Of a stretch of DNA of 44,108 nt, positions 9,411 through 17,262 are shown in pieces. The stretch is from an uncultured Clostridia bacterium (GTDB lineage Bacteria > Bacillota > Clostridia > Lachnospirales > CAG-274): NCBI GenBank assembly GCA_947624015.1, contig CANQIA010000015.1, positions 1-44,108 on the forward strand, in the 5' to 3' direction. The position numbers were made by a program, and so were the translations under genes. The notes beneath the pieces were generated by a model. The model made no database searches. It was given only the letters and a program-made list of their open reading frames with translations, and was not told where the DNA came from. Numbering within the stretch: the first letter of the stretch is position 1; the number at the start of each line of letters is the position of its first letter.

Positions 9411-11694
9411 TTTTGCTCATCTCCATGTCAAGTAACGCCCAATAGTCCTTTATCATATAATATGATCTCTTAAATCTTTCGTGATATGTAACATCAGTCA
9501 TCCAGCCCTTAAGAGAAAACTTCTCCATAGGTATGACCTCTTCCTTGTTTGCCGTATGGGATATACCCACATACATCTTGTCTATTGAAAGATTTTCTAT
9601 GCCGTAGTTTTCATAATAATCATCGTGTATCTCCATTTCGGAAGGATTACTGAAATTCAGAAGTCCCCACGGAACACGAAGCTCTATATATTCATTATTG
9701 TCTCCGCTGAAGCAATAATCCGCCAAAGAATCGAAGTCCGGGGAATTGGGATCGGCATTGCCGTATTTTAGCTTTCCCGTTTCGAATGTCCTGCCGGAGG
9801 ATCTCTTGCTGTTTTTGTGGGGTATATATTCTGTCCTCGTCAAAGGCATAAGTATCTTTGCAAACTTTGAACCGTCAGCCTTTGGAGGATCAAAGTAAGG
9901 CAGTTCTCCGTAATAATCCCTGCCATACATTGCATTAAGCACCTCGTACCTTTTCTGCACAAGTATCCTGCTGTTTTCACGCCCCTGTATCTTTATTACA
10001 AATTCGCTTGGGCGTTCAAAGGCAACATTGTAGTTGAAACAGTAGGTGCTGCCTATTTTAGGGTTCGTATCCAAGGGTATGTATACCGTATCTTCATCGG
10101 ATATGCCGTTTTTGTTATGGACAAGGAAATATATAAACTTTTCGTCATATTTCATTGAAAGCTCCATGTCCTTATTTTTGGCTACAATATCTTCATCTGT
10201 CCATTCGGAAACATCCTTGTCAACATAGCATACGCTTTTTTCATCGCCGGGATCAAATGTAAGCAGTCCAAAAAACTGCTCGTTTGTCTGGTAATCGCTC
10301 CAATAAGGCGTTTTATCCAGATCTACATTGGGCTTGGTATTCCATGTTCTCTTGAACCATTCGTCCTGCCATGAGAATATGCAGCTACCTGCGCAGCCTG
10401 CGTCCATTATGTCGTTATAGCAGTCAATGATACCCTGCCCCTGCTCCTGCTCGGTCATATGCCCTTGATTTCTGCCTGTATTGGCGTCCATCTGAGCCAT
10501 GCCCCTGCCTGTGGTCACTCCGTATTCGCTTATTACAACGGGTACGCTGTGATAGGAATTTATAGCCTTGAGATATGCCAGATACGTATTGTATCTGCCC
10601 TTTCTGTCTATATAGTTCTTATCTTTAAGGTATTCTGTTATCCTGGGACCCTTTAGCTTGGAAACAAAGTATTTCATATTTCCCCAGTTGGAGGGACCCA
10701 GCCTTTCGCTGTAATCCTCATCCGTAAAGGAAGCGGTCGCCCGCATTATTTCCAGATAATCCGGGAAATAGGAGTATATGTGGTAGGATGCAAATGTACC
10801 CGAGAGAAAATACACTCTGTTTATCTTTATATTCTCTATATCAATGCTTGTTGTCTTGTTTCTGGCAATAACAACGCTTTCGGGATATACAAAGGGGTCT
10901 GTGGTAGGCCAGTTGGCAAAGGCAACGAGCCTCTGAGTGCCGTATCTTTCCGTTTCGTATTCTATTATTTTATCCCCTACCTCAGCCAAAAAGCTTTCAA
11001 AGGGAGCGGCGTCCTCTGTGGTAAACATATACTTGCCCTCATAATTCTCCATACCCTCATTTTTCTGATTGGTATATTCCACAGTATAATGCTCCCACTC
11101 AACGCCGAGGATATAGCCTATTACCCAAGGGGTAACGTCCTTTCTGTACATACCGTTTCCCTTGTTGCCATAGCTGAGAGATATGCTCTTTTTACCATGT
11201 ATAACATCTACCATGGAGCGGCAATCCTGTGTAAAATGGTTGTAAAATTCGGGATCGTAGGCATCCATGTGGCAATACATATCGTAATCCTCTACCCATA
11301 CGCCCTGTATAAGATACAGAGGATGTACATTGTGTCGGTTATATTCGTAAAAGGCATTGTAAAAATCATCATGGAGTATGGTATATACCCTTATGGTATT
11401 TGCGCCCATATCCTGTATATCCTTGAACCACCTTTTATAGGTCTGCTTATCTATGGCAAAATCAGTCGCCCATTCGCCGGGAACACCTACGCCTATATCT
11501 ACCCCTCTTATTTCAAAGGGTTTGAACCTTCCGTTTTTCTCAAGGTATATATCCTTGCCCATTGTTGTAACGAATGTGGACACATCCTTATTGTCGGGAT
11601 CCATATCCCAGTAAATGCCCAGATTGTAATAGGATATATTTATTATAAATGCCGCAAGCACTATAACGCATATTGCAATTATAAATTTTTTCAT
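9400..11694 (-). CDS. Membrane-anchored glycoside hydrolase-like TIM-barrel protein with C-terminal beta domain
   Basis: 764 residues. An N-terminal hydrophobic helix (3-22) anchors or exports the protein. Residues about 45-450 look like a GH2/GH5-type (alpha/beta)8 barrel: RGVDIGVG and MGANTIRVYTI open it, ILGVEWE (195-201) sits where an acid/base Glu is expected, and VVISEYGV (nucleophile candidate Glu390) ends a strand. Residues about 495-764 form a beta-sandwich resembling carbohydrate-binding/DOMON-like modules (YVDKDVSEWTDEDI, EYIELRVPWGLLNFSNP). It may trim, transfer or bind the polymer made by the neighbouring glycosyltransferase. The exact GH family is not assigned, and activity is inferred only from the candidate glutamates. 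It lies 29 bases after the cotH-like gene. Confidence 0.75.
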   Translation of the reverse strand: MKKFIIAICVIVLAAFIINISYYNLGIYWDMDPDNKDVSTFVTTMGKDIYLEKNGRFKPFEIRGVDIGVGVPGEWATDFAIDKQTYKRWFKDIQDMGANTIRVYTILHDDFYNAFYEYNRHNVHPLYLIQGVWVEDYDMYCHMDAYDPEFYNHFTQDCRSMVDVIHGKKSISLSYGNKGNGMYRKDVTPWVIGYILGVEWEHYTVEYTNQKNEGMENYEGKYMFTTEDAAPFESFLAEVGDKIIEYETERYGTQRLVAFANWPTTDPFVYPESVVIARNKTTSIDIENIKINRVYFLSGTFASYHIYSYFPDYLEIMRATASFTDEDYSERLGPSNWGNMKYFVSKLKGPRITEYLKDKNYIDRKGRYNTYLAYLKAINSYHSVPVVISEYGVTTGRGMAQMDANTGRNQGHMTEQEQGQGIIDCYNDIMDAGCAGSCIFSWQDEWFKRTWNTKPNVDLDKTPYWSDYQTNEQFFGLLTFDPGDEKSVCYVDKDVSEWTDEDIVAKNKDMELSMKYDEKFIYFLVHNKNGISDEDTVYIPLDTNPKIGSTYCFNYNVAFERPSEFVIKIQGRENSRILVQKRYEVLNAMYGRDYYGELPYFDPPKADGSKFAKILMPLTRTEYIPHKNSKRSSGRTFETGKLKYGNADPNSPDFDSLADYCFSGDNNEYIELRVPWGLLNFSNPSEMEIHDDYYENYGIENLSIDKMYVGISHTANKEEVIPMEKFSLKGWMTDVTYHERFKRSYYMIKDYWALLDMEMSKNGQ

Positions 11695-11723
11695 AATGCT
11701 CCGCCTCTTTCAGGTATTGGATA

Positions 11724-13217
11724 TCAATGCTCCCAGTCCTTTGTCCCGGATGGATGGGCATAATGATTTAAAACCTCTATATTTTCGTCAAGCCATCTGC
11801 CTCTTTCTGTGATCCAATTTTTAAGAAAGGATCGAGCTTCTTCCGGAGTGTATTGATTTCTTAACACGGGAGCGCTGCCCTCGGGGGTAAAAAGCATATC
11901 TGTGGCATAGGCGCTCTTCCACCTTGCGTAATTCCTGTCTACGGCAGGTCCCAGCCACTCCAGAGTCTCGTCTATATAATTATTTAACCGTTCATTACTC
12001 AGATATGTTTTTCTCAGAGCCTTGTATCTTTTGATCACCTTATGCTCAAATTCTTCATCCTTTGACAGCATACCGTAATAGCCGCTTTCCGCTACGATAA
12101 AGCCAAAGCTGCCATGAACCTCCTGAGTATAGTTGTTGCAGGAATTGTTAAAATCCCACACGCACATCTTATACTTTTCTCCGGGTATCTTATACATATA
12201 TGTGGAATAGCTTCCCATATCCACATTACATGTAAATTCATTTATAATATAGTAATCTATAAAATTGTCAACGTCTATGTAATTCCAAAATCCATAATCC
12301 TCCGTATCGTGGTCAAAGGAATAAAGCGACTTTTCAAATGCTGATATATCCAGCTCTATCTGTTTGGCATTTTCATGGGTCAGCGTACTCTTTCCCGGAT
12401 ACCTTATTGCCATATCGCCTCCGAATATCTTTACCCTTTCCGTAAATACGTTTATATCTCTGGGAAGTCCCAACTCCGCTTCGGCAGGACGGTCAACTCT
12501 TACAAGATAGCCTGTAAACTTTTCTCCCTTTATGCTTTTTTGAAGCTTGAGCCGACAGTTATCTCCATTTGTTATGGTTTCGGTCATAAGATAAAGACCT
12601 CTGTATTCTCCGTTTAAGAAAACCTCGCAGTATCTTACATTTGGGGCATATTCCATAATATCTCCCGAAATATTGTACCACATATAGTTACGCACAAGAG
12701 ACTTATCCAGATAGGGTCCATGGAGCGCCCATTCCTGATGCGGAGCCATTCCCATAACGGAAATGGGTCTGTCCATACCGTTTTCATCAACGAATTTCAT
12801 TAGATAAGGCGACTTTTCAAATCTTCTGGAGGAATGACCTCTTATACGAAAAAGGCTTCTTGTGGTAAATGCCTTTTGATCGTAAAGGTGGTTGTTGCCC
12901 TCCTTGTTATCAATTACGGAAATGCTTACATTTATATAGTCGGTACCGTCTGCCGCCTTTGTTGTTATATTCTCGTCAAACATATCGGAGTTGTCCGTAA
13001 CATGACCCGGTATCGTCTGACCCTCGGTATCTATCAATACGATAGGCAAATGAGTGCAAAAAACATCTTCCTTATGATCTTCGCAGGGAGTGTAGCCGGG
13101 CTCCTCAAGGTGCTGATGATACCTTTGAGAAGGCGTATCCTTACTCTTTACACTTAAAAGACCTATGGCTGCAAACATTACCGCCAAAGCCACAATGCCT
13201 ATAAGTTTATATTTCAT
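11724..13217 (-). CDS. CotH-like kinase-fold protein, secreted or membrane-anchored
   Basis: 497 residues in the CotH family, atypical protein kinases first known from spore coat protein H. Residues 4-22 form a hydrophobic signal or anchor helix, so the domain acts outside the membrane. Family motifs are RIRGHSS (124-130) followed by Lys135, KSLVRNYMWYNIS, FLNGEYRGLYLMTE (200-213) and CVWDFNNS with Asp355 as the expected metal-binding Asp. All the typical catalytic elements are therefore visible. In this context it is not a spore coat gene: it sits between DUF4956/VTC genes and glycosidase-like genes. It probably phosphorylates a surface protein or glycan component; the target is unknown. It starts 14 bases after the DUF4956 gene with a GAGGGG ribosome binding site. 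Confidence 0.88.
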   Translation of the reverse strand: MKYKLIGIVALAVMFAAIGLLSVKSKDTPSQRYHQHLEEPGYTPCEDHKEDVFCTHLPIVLIDTEGQTIPGHVTDNSDMFDENITTKAADGTDYINVSISVIDNKEGNNHLYDQKAFTTRSLFRIRGHSSRRFEKSPYLMKFVDENGMDRPISVMGMAPHQEWALHGPYLDKSLVRNYMWYNISGDIMEYAPNVRYCEVFLNGEYRGLYLMTETITNGDNCRLKLQKSIKGEKFTGYLVRVDRPAEAELGLPRDINVFTERVKIFGGDMAIRYPGKSTLTHENAKQIELDISAFEKSLYSFDHDTEDYGFWNYIDVDNFIDYYIINEFTCNVDMGSYSTYMYKIPGEKYKMCVWDFNNSCNNYTQEVHGSFGFIVAESGYYGMLSKDEEFEHKVIKRYKALRKTYLSNERLNNYIDETLEWLGPAVDRNYARWKSAYATDMLFTPEGSAPVLRNQYTPEEARSFLKNWITERGRWLDENIEVLNHYAHPSGTKDWEH

Positions 13218-13231
13218 ATCCCCTCACCTGC

Positions 13232-13909
13232 TTAGCTGCTTATATCATCATTTTGCATAACAATGTTGAAATAATCTATGCCGCCCAGAGCATATATGTC
13301 ATCGCTTACCATACTGCCGTGGGCGTCTGCCTTGTTAAGTACCTTTCTGGTAGTTTCGTATATCAGCTCCACATTGTCCTTTGTGGTATTTTTTACCTTA
13401 AGCTTTGCTTTGCGCATATATCTGTCGAATATGACAGCCTCTATCTTTTCCTCGTTTACTCTTGCAGCCCTTATGATTATAAGCACACGGCTGTCGTTTT
13501 TGATACGACCGAAAACAAGCAAAAGAGCAAAGGCAAAGGCGCTGCCTATACCTGCCACAAGATAATCTCCTGCGCCGCAGCATATGCCCACAACTATGGA
13601 CCAGAATATGTATACGGTATCTCTGGAATCCTTTATAGCCGTTCTGAAACGAACTATGGACAAGGCACCTACCATACCTAAGGAAAGCGCTATGTTGTTG
13701 CCTATGACTATCATTACCGTAGTCGTAACGATAGCCAATGCCGCAAGAGTAACATTGAACTTCTTGCTGTAAATACTTCCGTCATGAGAAAGCCTGTAAG
13801 ATAAAAATATAAAGCAGGCAATTATAGAAGCCGCCAGCTCTCTTAGTATTATGACCTGAGCGGTAAGATCTCCTCCCGATTCCAGTGTTTCCAAAATATA
13901 TTGCTTCAT
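13232..13909 (-). CDS. DUF4956 membrane protein
   Basis: 225 residues from the chosen ATG. An upstream in-frame ATG exists (13924, overlapping the VTC stop codon), but GGGAGGAAAA lies just before the ATG at 13909, so that start is preferred. Three to four membrane helices occupy residues 20-145; between them is the family hallmark GMVGALSIVRFRTAIKD. A cytosolic alpha/beta tail follows. DUF4956 proteins often lie beside VTC-domain and CotH genes in Firmicutes. The function is unknown; a transporter or channel-like role in a phosphate or polymer system is only inference. Confidence 0.88.
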   Translation of the reverse strand: MKQYILETLESGGDLTAQVIILRELAASIIACFIFLSYRLSHDGSIYSKKFNVTLAALAIVTTTVMIVIGNNIALSLGMVGALSIVRFRTAIKDSRDTVYIFWSIVVGICCGAGDYLVAGIGSAFAFALLLVFGRIKNDSRVLIIIRAARVNEEKIEAVIFDRYMRKAKLKVKNTTKDNVELIYETTRKVLNKADAHGSMVSDDIYALGGIDYFNIVMQNDDISS

Positions 13910-13923
13910 TGCTTTTCCTCCCA

Positions 13924-14613
13924 TTATAAGCTTAATGTTGCCCCTCTTGCAAGACAGTACTTGCTCACGGATATCTCCGAACAATCTACCGAGTTTACAA
14001 GTCCTTTTATGTAGCTTAACAAAAATCCGTTGTACTTTACCTCCAGCACGGCGTTGAAGCTGTCAAGCGCAGGATAAAGGGGAATATTGCGAGAAAACAA
14101 GTCCGTGCTTGACTCTGTACCCGTTATTTCCGAATCTATCGTTATCCTTATTCTGTTCTCCTTTGCAATATACGCCTTACGCAAATATTCCACTATGACC
14201 TTGGGTCTGTAGGAATACATATTCATTATTCCAAAGCATTCTGCCGCAAAGTCTTCTTTGTATCCCAGCAGTACCCAATGATCTCCCCTTATAAGAGCCT
14301 CCGCATCCTCTCTGGTAACTCTGAGAGAACGCTTTTTCTGATAGGCTCCTTCCTTTTGCTTTATCTCAAGCATGGCAAAATCCGCATCGGGATCGTATAT
14401 CCTAAGCCTTATTTTGCGCCTTAGCTCAAGTCCGTGTACCTTATCATTAAAATCCTTGTCATCAGGCGTATCGAAATACAGAGAACGTATATTGTATCCG
14501 AGAGGACCGTTATGGGGATCGCTTATCATTACCTTCTCAAGACGACCGCTTAAAGCGGCTGCCATCTCCGAATTTACAAAAAACTTCTTTTCCTGCCTCA
14601 ATACTTCGTTCAA
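13924..14613 (-). CDS. VTC-domain protein, putative polyphosphate polymerase-like enzyme
   Basis: About 229 residues of the VTC family, a triphosphate-tunnel fold known from the eukaryotic vacuolar polyphosphate polymerase Vtc4. Tunnel-lining motifs are all present: RQEKKFFV, IRSLYFDTP, KIRLRIY, LEIKQKEG with KKRS, VIVEYLRKAY, RITID, AVLEVKYNG and SVSKYCLAR. The basic and acidic residues needed for catalysis therefore look intact. The open frame reaches a GTG at 14622, but the GGAAGG site directly abuts it; the TTG at 14613 has 9-base spacing and is preferred. The stop overlaps an ATG of the DUF4956 frame. It is the first gene of the operon, behind a structured leader. It may polymerise phosphate or transfer phosphate to another acceptor; the substrate is not shown. 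Confidence 0.88.
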   Translation of the reverse strand: MNEVLRQEKKFFVNSEMAAALSGRLEKVMISDPHNGPLGYNIRSLYFDTPDDKDFNDKVHGLELRRKIRLRIYDPDADFAMLEIKQKEGAYQKKRSLRVTREDAEALIRGDHWVLLGYKEDFAAECFGIMNMYSYRPKVIVEYLRKAYIAKENRIRITIDSEITGTESSTDLFSRNIPLYPALDSFNAVLEVKYNGFLLSYIKGLVNSVDCSEISVSKYCLARGATLSL

Positions 14614-14643
14614 AAAAAACACCCTTCCGCATAAAAGAACAAT

Positions 14644-14736
14644 AAAAAAGCCACAAAAAGACGTGTCTTACACGTGCATATTTGCAGCCTGCCAATGTCG
14701 GCGCTTACGCCAAGGCATCTGTAAATTAAATTTTAC
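14644..14736 (-). ncRNA. Candidate structured leader RNA with terminator-like hairpin upstream of the VTC/CotH operon
   Basis: On the minus strand, between the promoter and the VTC gene, several stems are encoded in order. They are GUAAA/UUUAC (14721-14736); UGCC/GGCA (14714-14717 with 14690-14693) enclosing a six-pair stem with a UAAG loop (14698-14713); UGCA/UGCA (14775-free: 14675-14686); and ACGUGU-AAG-ACACGU (14661-14675). The last is followed by five T's, then a second T-run. The last two stems share a base, so they compete. This layout suggests attenuation or a riboswitch. I could not match it to a known riboswitch class. Confidence 0.5.
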
Positions 14737-14775
14737 GAAATAAAAAAAGCTTTTATTAGTATTAATATATGCTAT

Positions 14776-14804
14776 ATTTTAACATTTTTTTCTCCCCTTG
14801 TCAA
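14776..14804 (-). promoter_or_regulatory. Strong sigma-A promoter of the VTC/CotH/glycosyltransferase operon
   Basis: On the minus strand a consensus TTGACA (14799-14804), a 17-base spacer and TAAAAT (14776-14781). Transcription should begin near 14769, leaving a leader of about 155 bases before the VTC start. Confidence 0.8.
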
Positions 14805-14828
14805 CTTGTATACCGTTAAGCATACAAG

Positions 14829-14873
14829 ACCATAAAAACCATATAAACCATATAAACCATATAAACCATAAAA
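14829..14873. repeat. Five tandem copies of a 9-bp unit
   Basis: Units read ACCATAAAA, ACCATATAA three times, and ACCATAAAA, head to tail. The array lies 25 bases upstream of the minus-strand operon promoter and outside any gene. Confidence 0.85.
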
Positions 14874-14879
14874 GTAAAA

Positions 14880-14904
14880 CAACCGACTGAATAACAGGCG
14901 GTTG
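14880..14904. other. Hairpin between the tandem repeat and the MerR operator element
   Basis: CAACCG and CGGTTG pair around a 13-base loop; CTTTAA follows on the plus side. It could be a weak terminator. No gene reads into it on the plus strand within this gap. Confidence 0.4.
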
Positions 14905-14982
14905 CTTTAACAGGGGAATCTAAACCAATGAAAAACCTATATCTTACACCAAAAGAAATGTTGCTTTCCACTATGTAATTTT

Positions 14983-15024
14983 AAGGTATGACACAGGTTC
15001 AGTGTCAACTGTGACACAAGGTCA
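14983..15024 (+). promoter_or_regulatory. TGACA-array operator element, copy 1
   Basis: A 42-base element with four TGACA-type half-sites in alternating orientation: TGACAC, GTGTCA, TGACAC, GGTCA. It forms the inverted repeats TGACAC-N7-GTGTCA and TGTCA-N4-TGACA. It lies about 40-80 bases upstream of the promoter of the first merR-type gene. A second copy, 36/42 identical, is at 16130-16171. Confidence 0.65.
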
Positions 15025-15063
15025 GCATCAGTATTTTTTTGACAAAAACTACCTATATAAATA

Positions 15064-15093
15064 TTGAAAACTATATCGGATATATGATAAAAT
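15064..15093 (+). promoter_or_regulatory. Promoter of the first MerR-type regulator gene
   Basis: TTGAAA (15064-15069), an 18-base spacer containing the near-palindrome TATATCGGATATA, and TAAAAT (15088-15093). Another TTGACA at 15039-15044 lacks a well-placed -10. Confidence 0.55.
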
Positions 15094-15125
15094 TATAGAC
15101 TGAAGAGATAAAGGGGGGATCTGCT

Positions 15126-15959
15126 TTGAGATATATGACAGGAGATCTTGCAAAGCTTCTGGGCGTTACCGCAAATACCATAAGGCGATATTCGAAAGAG
15201 GGTTTTCTTACTCCTTCCAGGGATATATCAAATTACAGATGGTATGAAAGCTACGATATAGACAAAGCCGCAATGATAAGACTGTATATTAAGTGCGGCT
15301 TTACTCACGAGGAAATAAAGTCCATGCTCCACAGCCACAGCGAAAATATTATGGAAATGTGCAGCAAAAAGCTTGAAAACATCGATAGCCAGATAGAAAG
15401 ATATACAAGGCTCAGACACTGGCTCAAAGACAATATACAGCTTATGAAGACTGTAAACGAGCTTAAGGACAGCTTCCTTGTAAGGAAATGCCCTGCCATC
15501 AAGTTTGTCATATTCAGTATAGAAGACGAGATACTTAACGAAAAAAAGCGTCTTGAGACCATAAACCATTTTATGTATACTGCGCCTGAAGTGCAGCTTA
15601 TAAGCATATATGACAAAAAGGATATCGAGAATAATAAAAGACCCTCTGCCCGCACAGGTTGGGCTGTAAAGGAATCCGACATTGAAATATTCAATATGCA
15701 AAATATCGTCAAGGACAATATATATGTAGAATATCAGCCCAGTGTTGAATGCCTTTATCATTCTGCCGAGATACCTTTGAAGGATATGTACGATGAAAAA
15801 AGACATATTGAAGCCGTTAATAACTGCTACGACAAAATATGGCAGCATATGAAGGAAAATGGCTATAAAATAAACGGAAACATATACGAGACCCTTGTGA
15901 ACGCCTTTGGAGAAAGCATTAGCTTTCTTATATGCGTTCCCATTGAAAAAGGTCTCTGA
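15126..15959 (+). CDS. MerR-family regulator with effector-binding domain, paralogue 1
   Basis: 277 residues. Residues 1-70 form a MerR winged helix (LAKLLGVTANTIRRYSKEGF, then NYRWY in place of the usual GYR-Y). A dimerising coiled coil follows near 80-120 (RLRHWLKDNIQLMK). The C-terminal half resembles the GyrI/BmrR-like ligand-binding fold (CLYHSAEIPL, INGNIYETLVNAFGE, SFLICVPI). The start is TTG: GGGGGG lies seven bases upstream, and the resulting N terminus aligns with the paralogue at 16184-17002. MerR proteins untwist promoters that have long spacers. It lies beside a TGACA element and a promoter of that type at the pectinesterase gene, which suggests control of pectin genes or of the surface operon. 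The ligand is unknown. Confidence 0.87.
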   Translation: MRYMTGDLAKLLGVTANTIRRYSKEGFLTPSRDISNYRWYESYDIDKAAMIRLYIKCGFTHEEIKSMLHSHSENIMEMCSKKLENIDSQIERYTRLRHWLKDNIQLMKTVNELKDSFLVRKCPAIKFVIFSIEDEILNEKKRLETINHFMYTAPEVQLISIYDKKDIENNKRPSARTGWAVKESDIEIFNMQNIVKDNIYVEYQPSVECLYHSAEIPLKDMYDEKRHIEAVNNCYDKIWQHMKENGYKINGNIYETLVNAFGESISFLICVPIEKGL

Positions 15960-15982
15960 TATTGCCCATAGGAACATATATT

Positions 15983-16019
15983 AAAACGCCGACGGATATT
16001 ATTTCCGACGGCGTTTTTT
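15983..16019 (+). terminator. Rho-independent terminator after merR paralogue 1
   Basis: AAAACGCC and GGCGTTTT bracket a nearly perfect stem with one internal mismatch (CGGA/TCCG inside), followed by a T-run. It begins about 24 bases after the stop codon. Confidence 0.8.
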
Positions 16020-16052
16020 GTATATGATATTTACGGGCTTTAAAAAAAAGAA

Positions 16053-16114
16053 AGGCTGCTTCCGTATTAGAGAGAGACCCGGCATAAAGCCATTGATACG
16101 GAATATAGCAGCCT
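16053..16114. other. Long interrupted hairpin between the convergent merR genes
   Basis: AGGCTGCT pairs with AGCAGCCT, and CCGTAT with ATACGG inside it, with a small GGC/GCC hairpin in the loop. There is no T-run directly after it on the plus strand. Its role is unknown. Confidence 0.5.
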
Positions 16115-16129
16115 GCCTGATATTATAAT

Positions 16130-16171
16130 AAGGTATGACATCGGTGCAGTGTCAACCGTGACATAATGTCA
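16130..16171 (+). promoter_or_regulatory. TGACA-array operator element, copy 2
   Basis: Same 42-base layout as copy 1, in the same orientation (TGACAT, GTGTCA, TGACAT, TGTCA). It lies 12 bases beyond the 3' end of the second merR-type gene, which is an unusual place for an operator. Either the site was carried along by a duplication with inversion, or it acts on an antisense promoter. Confidence 0.6.
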
Positions 16172-16183
16172 CCTACGGTAATT

Positions 16184-17002
16184 TTACCGAGCTATAGGTA
16201 TGCAGATCAGTGCGCTGACCTTTTCTCCAAACGAATTTACAACTATTTCCATTATATCTCCGTTGACCCTATAATTGTTTTTGCCAAGGTAGTCATATGC
16301 CCTTTCAATAACTTCGCTGCATAGTATATCGTTTCCCTTACCGCTGTACATATCCCTCTCGGATATTTCGGCTGTACAGTAAAGGCAACTTATGCTTGGA
16401 TAATACCCTATATATTCATTGTTTTCAATAATATCGCCTAAATTGAATTTCTTTATATCTATCTCCTTTATTGCCCAGCCCGAGCATGAAATATACCTGC
16501 CCTTTTCTTCATCCCTTTTTAAAATATTAATAAGCTGTACTTCGGGAGCTTCATACATGAAGCAGTTTATTGTATCGAGTCTTTTCTTTTCCTTCAGTAT
16601 CATATCGTCAACACTGTACAGCACATAGTAAAGCGCAGGGCATTTCATTATGACATAGTTGTCCTTAAGAAGCTCTGCGGTATTCATAAGCTGTATGTTA
16701 TCCTTTAGCCAATGCCTCAGTCTTGCTATTCTTTCAAGCTGTTTGTCCATGGTCTCGAGCTTATTGGCGCAAATATCCTTTACCCTGCTCCTGTCCTCTG
16801 TCATCGCCTTTATTTCATCATGGGTAAAGCCGCATTTTCTGTAAAGCCTTATCATTGCCAGCTTGGATATATCATAGCTTTTGTACCATCTGTAATTTGA
16901 GGGATCTCTTTCAGACTTGATAAGACCGTTGTTTTCATATCTTCTTATGGTATTTGTGGTAACGCCTATTATTTTTGCGATCTCATTTATAAGAAATTTC
17001 AT
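16184..17002 (-). CDS. MerR-family regulator with effector-binding domain, paralogue 2
   Basis: 272 residues, clearly paralogous to the 15126-15959 product along the whole length (shared TNTIRRYE/S, NYRWY-SYDI, AMIRLY-KCGFTH-EIK, RLRHWLKDNIQLM, APEVQLI, SGWA-KE-DI). The open frame begins further upstream, but AGAAGG is six bases before the ATG at 17002, and this start aligns with the paralogue. It is transcribed divergently from the pectinesterase gene. That gene's promoter has the 19-base spacer typical of MerR targets, so this protein is the likely direct activator. The C-terminal ligand domain is more diverged than the HTH, so the two regulators may sense different ligands. Confidence 0.88.
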   Translation of the reverse strand: MKFLINEIAKIIGVTTNTIRRYENNGLIKSERDPSNYRWYKSYDISKLAMIRLYRKCGFTHDEIKAMTEDRSRVKDICANKLETMDKQLERIARLRHWLKDNIQLMNTAELLKDNYVIMKCPALYYVLYSVDDMILKEKKRLDTINCFMYEAPEVQLINILKRDEEKGRYISCSGWAIKEIDIKKFNLGDIIENNEYIGYYPSISCLYCTAEISERDMYSGKGNDILCSEVIERAYDYLGKNNYRVNGDIMEIVVNSFGEKVSALICIPIAR

Positions 17003-17034
17003 ATTATACCTTCTTCTCTGATGTTCTATTGTAT

Positions 17035-17064
17035 ATTTTAACATACTTACATTGTGAAATTCAA
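17035..17064 (-). promoter_or_regulatory. Promoter of merR paralogue 2
   Basis: Minus strand TTGAAT (17059-17064), 18-base spacer, TAAAAT (17035-17040), about 30 bases before the chosen ATG. Confidence 0.55.
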
Positions 17065-17117
17065 CACATATTAATATATTTTTTACAAAATCTCATGTAT
17101 AAGATCAAATATTATAG

Positions 17118-17148
17118 TTGACATTGACACTATGGCAAACCTTATAAT
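17118..17148 (+). promoter_or_regulatory. MerR-type promoter with 19-bp spacer for the pectinesterase gene
   Basis: Consensus TTGACA (17118-17123) and TATAAT (17143-17148) are separated by 19 bases instead of 17. The spacer contains an inverted repeat, TTGACA-CTA-TGGCAA, with one mismatch. That is the classic architecture of promoters activated by MerR proteins. The flank ATCGGGATCC occurs twice (17155-17164, 17218-17227) in the leader. Confidence 0.75.
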
Positions 17149-17262
17149 TATATTATCGGGATCCTTGAGCATATCATATATTTATTGCATTGTGCCGCAG
17201 GATATTTATTGATATGTATCGGGATCCACCAGTGTAAAAAAATATAAAGGAGGACTGATATA

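Noticed and set aside
10780..11763. Plus-strand frame of 327 codons
   Set aside because: It is antisense to the glycosidase-like gene, and its composition is rich in Tyr, Ile and Cys with no domain.
14644..14736. c-di-GMP (GEMM) riboswitch
   Set aside because: The conserved GEMM core and tetraloop-receptor sequences are not found, so no class name is given.
14829..14873. CRISPR array
   Set aside because: The nine-base units are contiguous with no spacers, and no cas genes are present.
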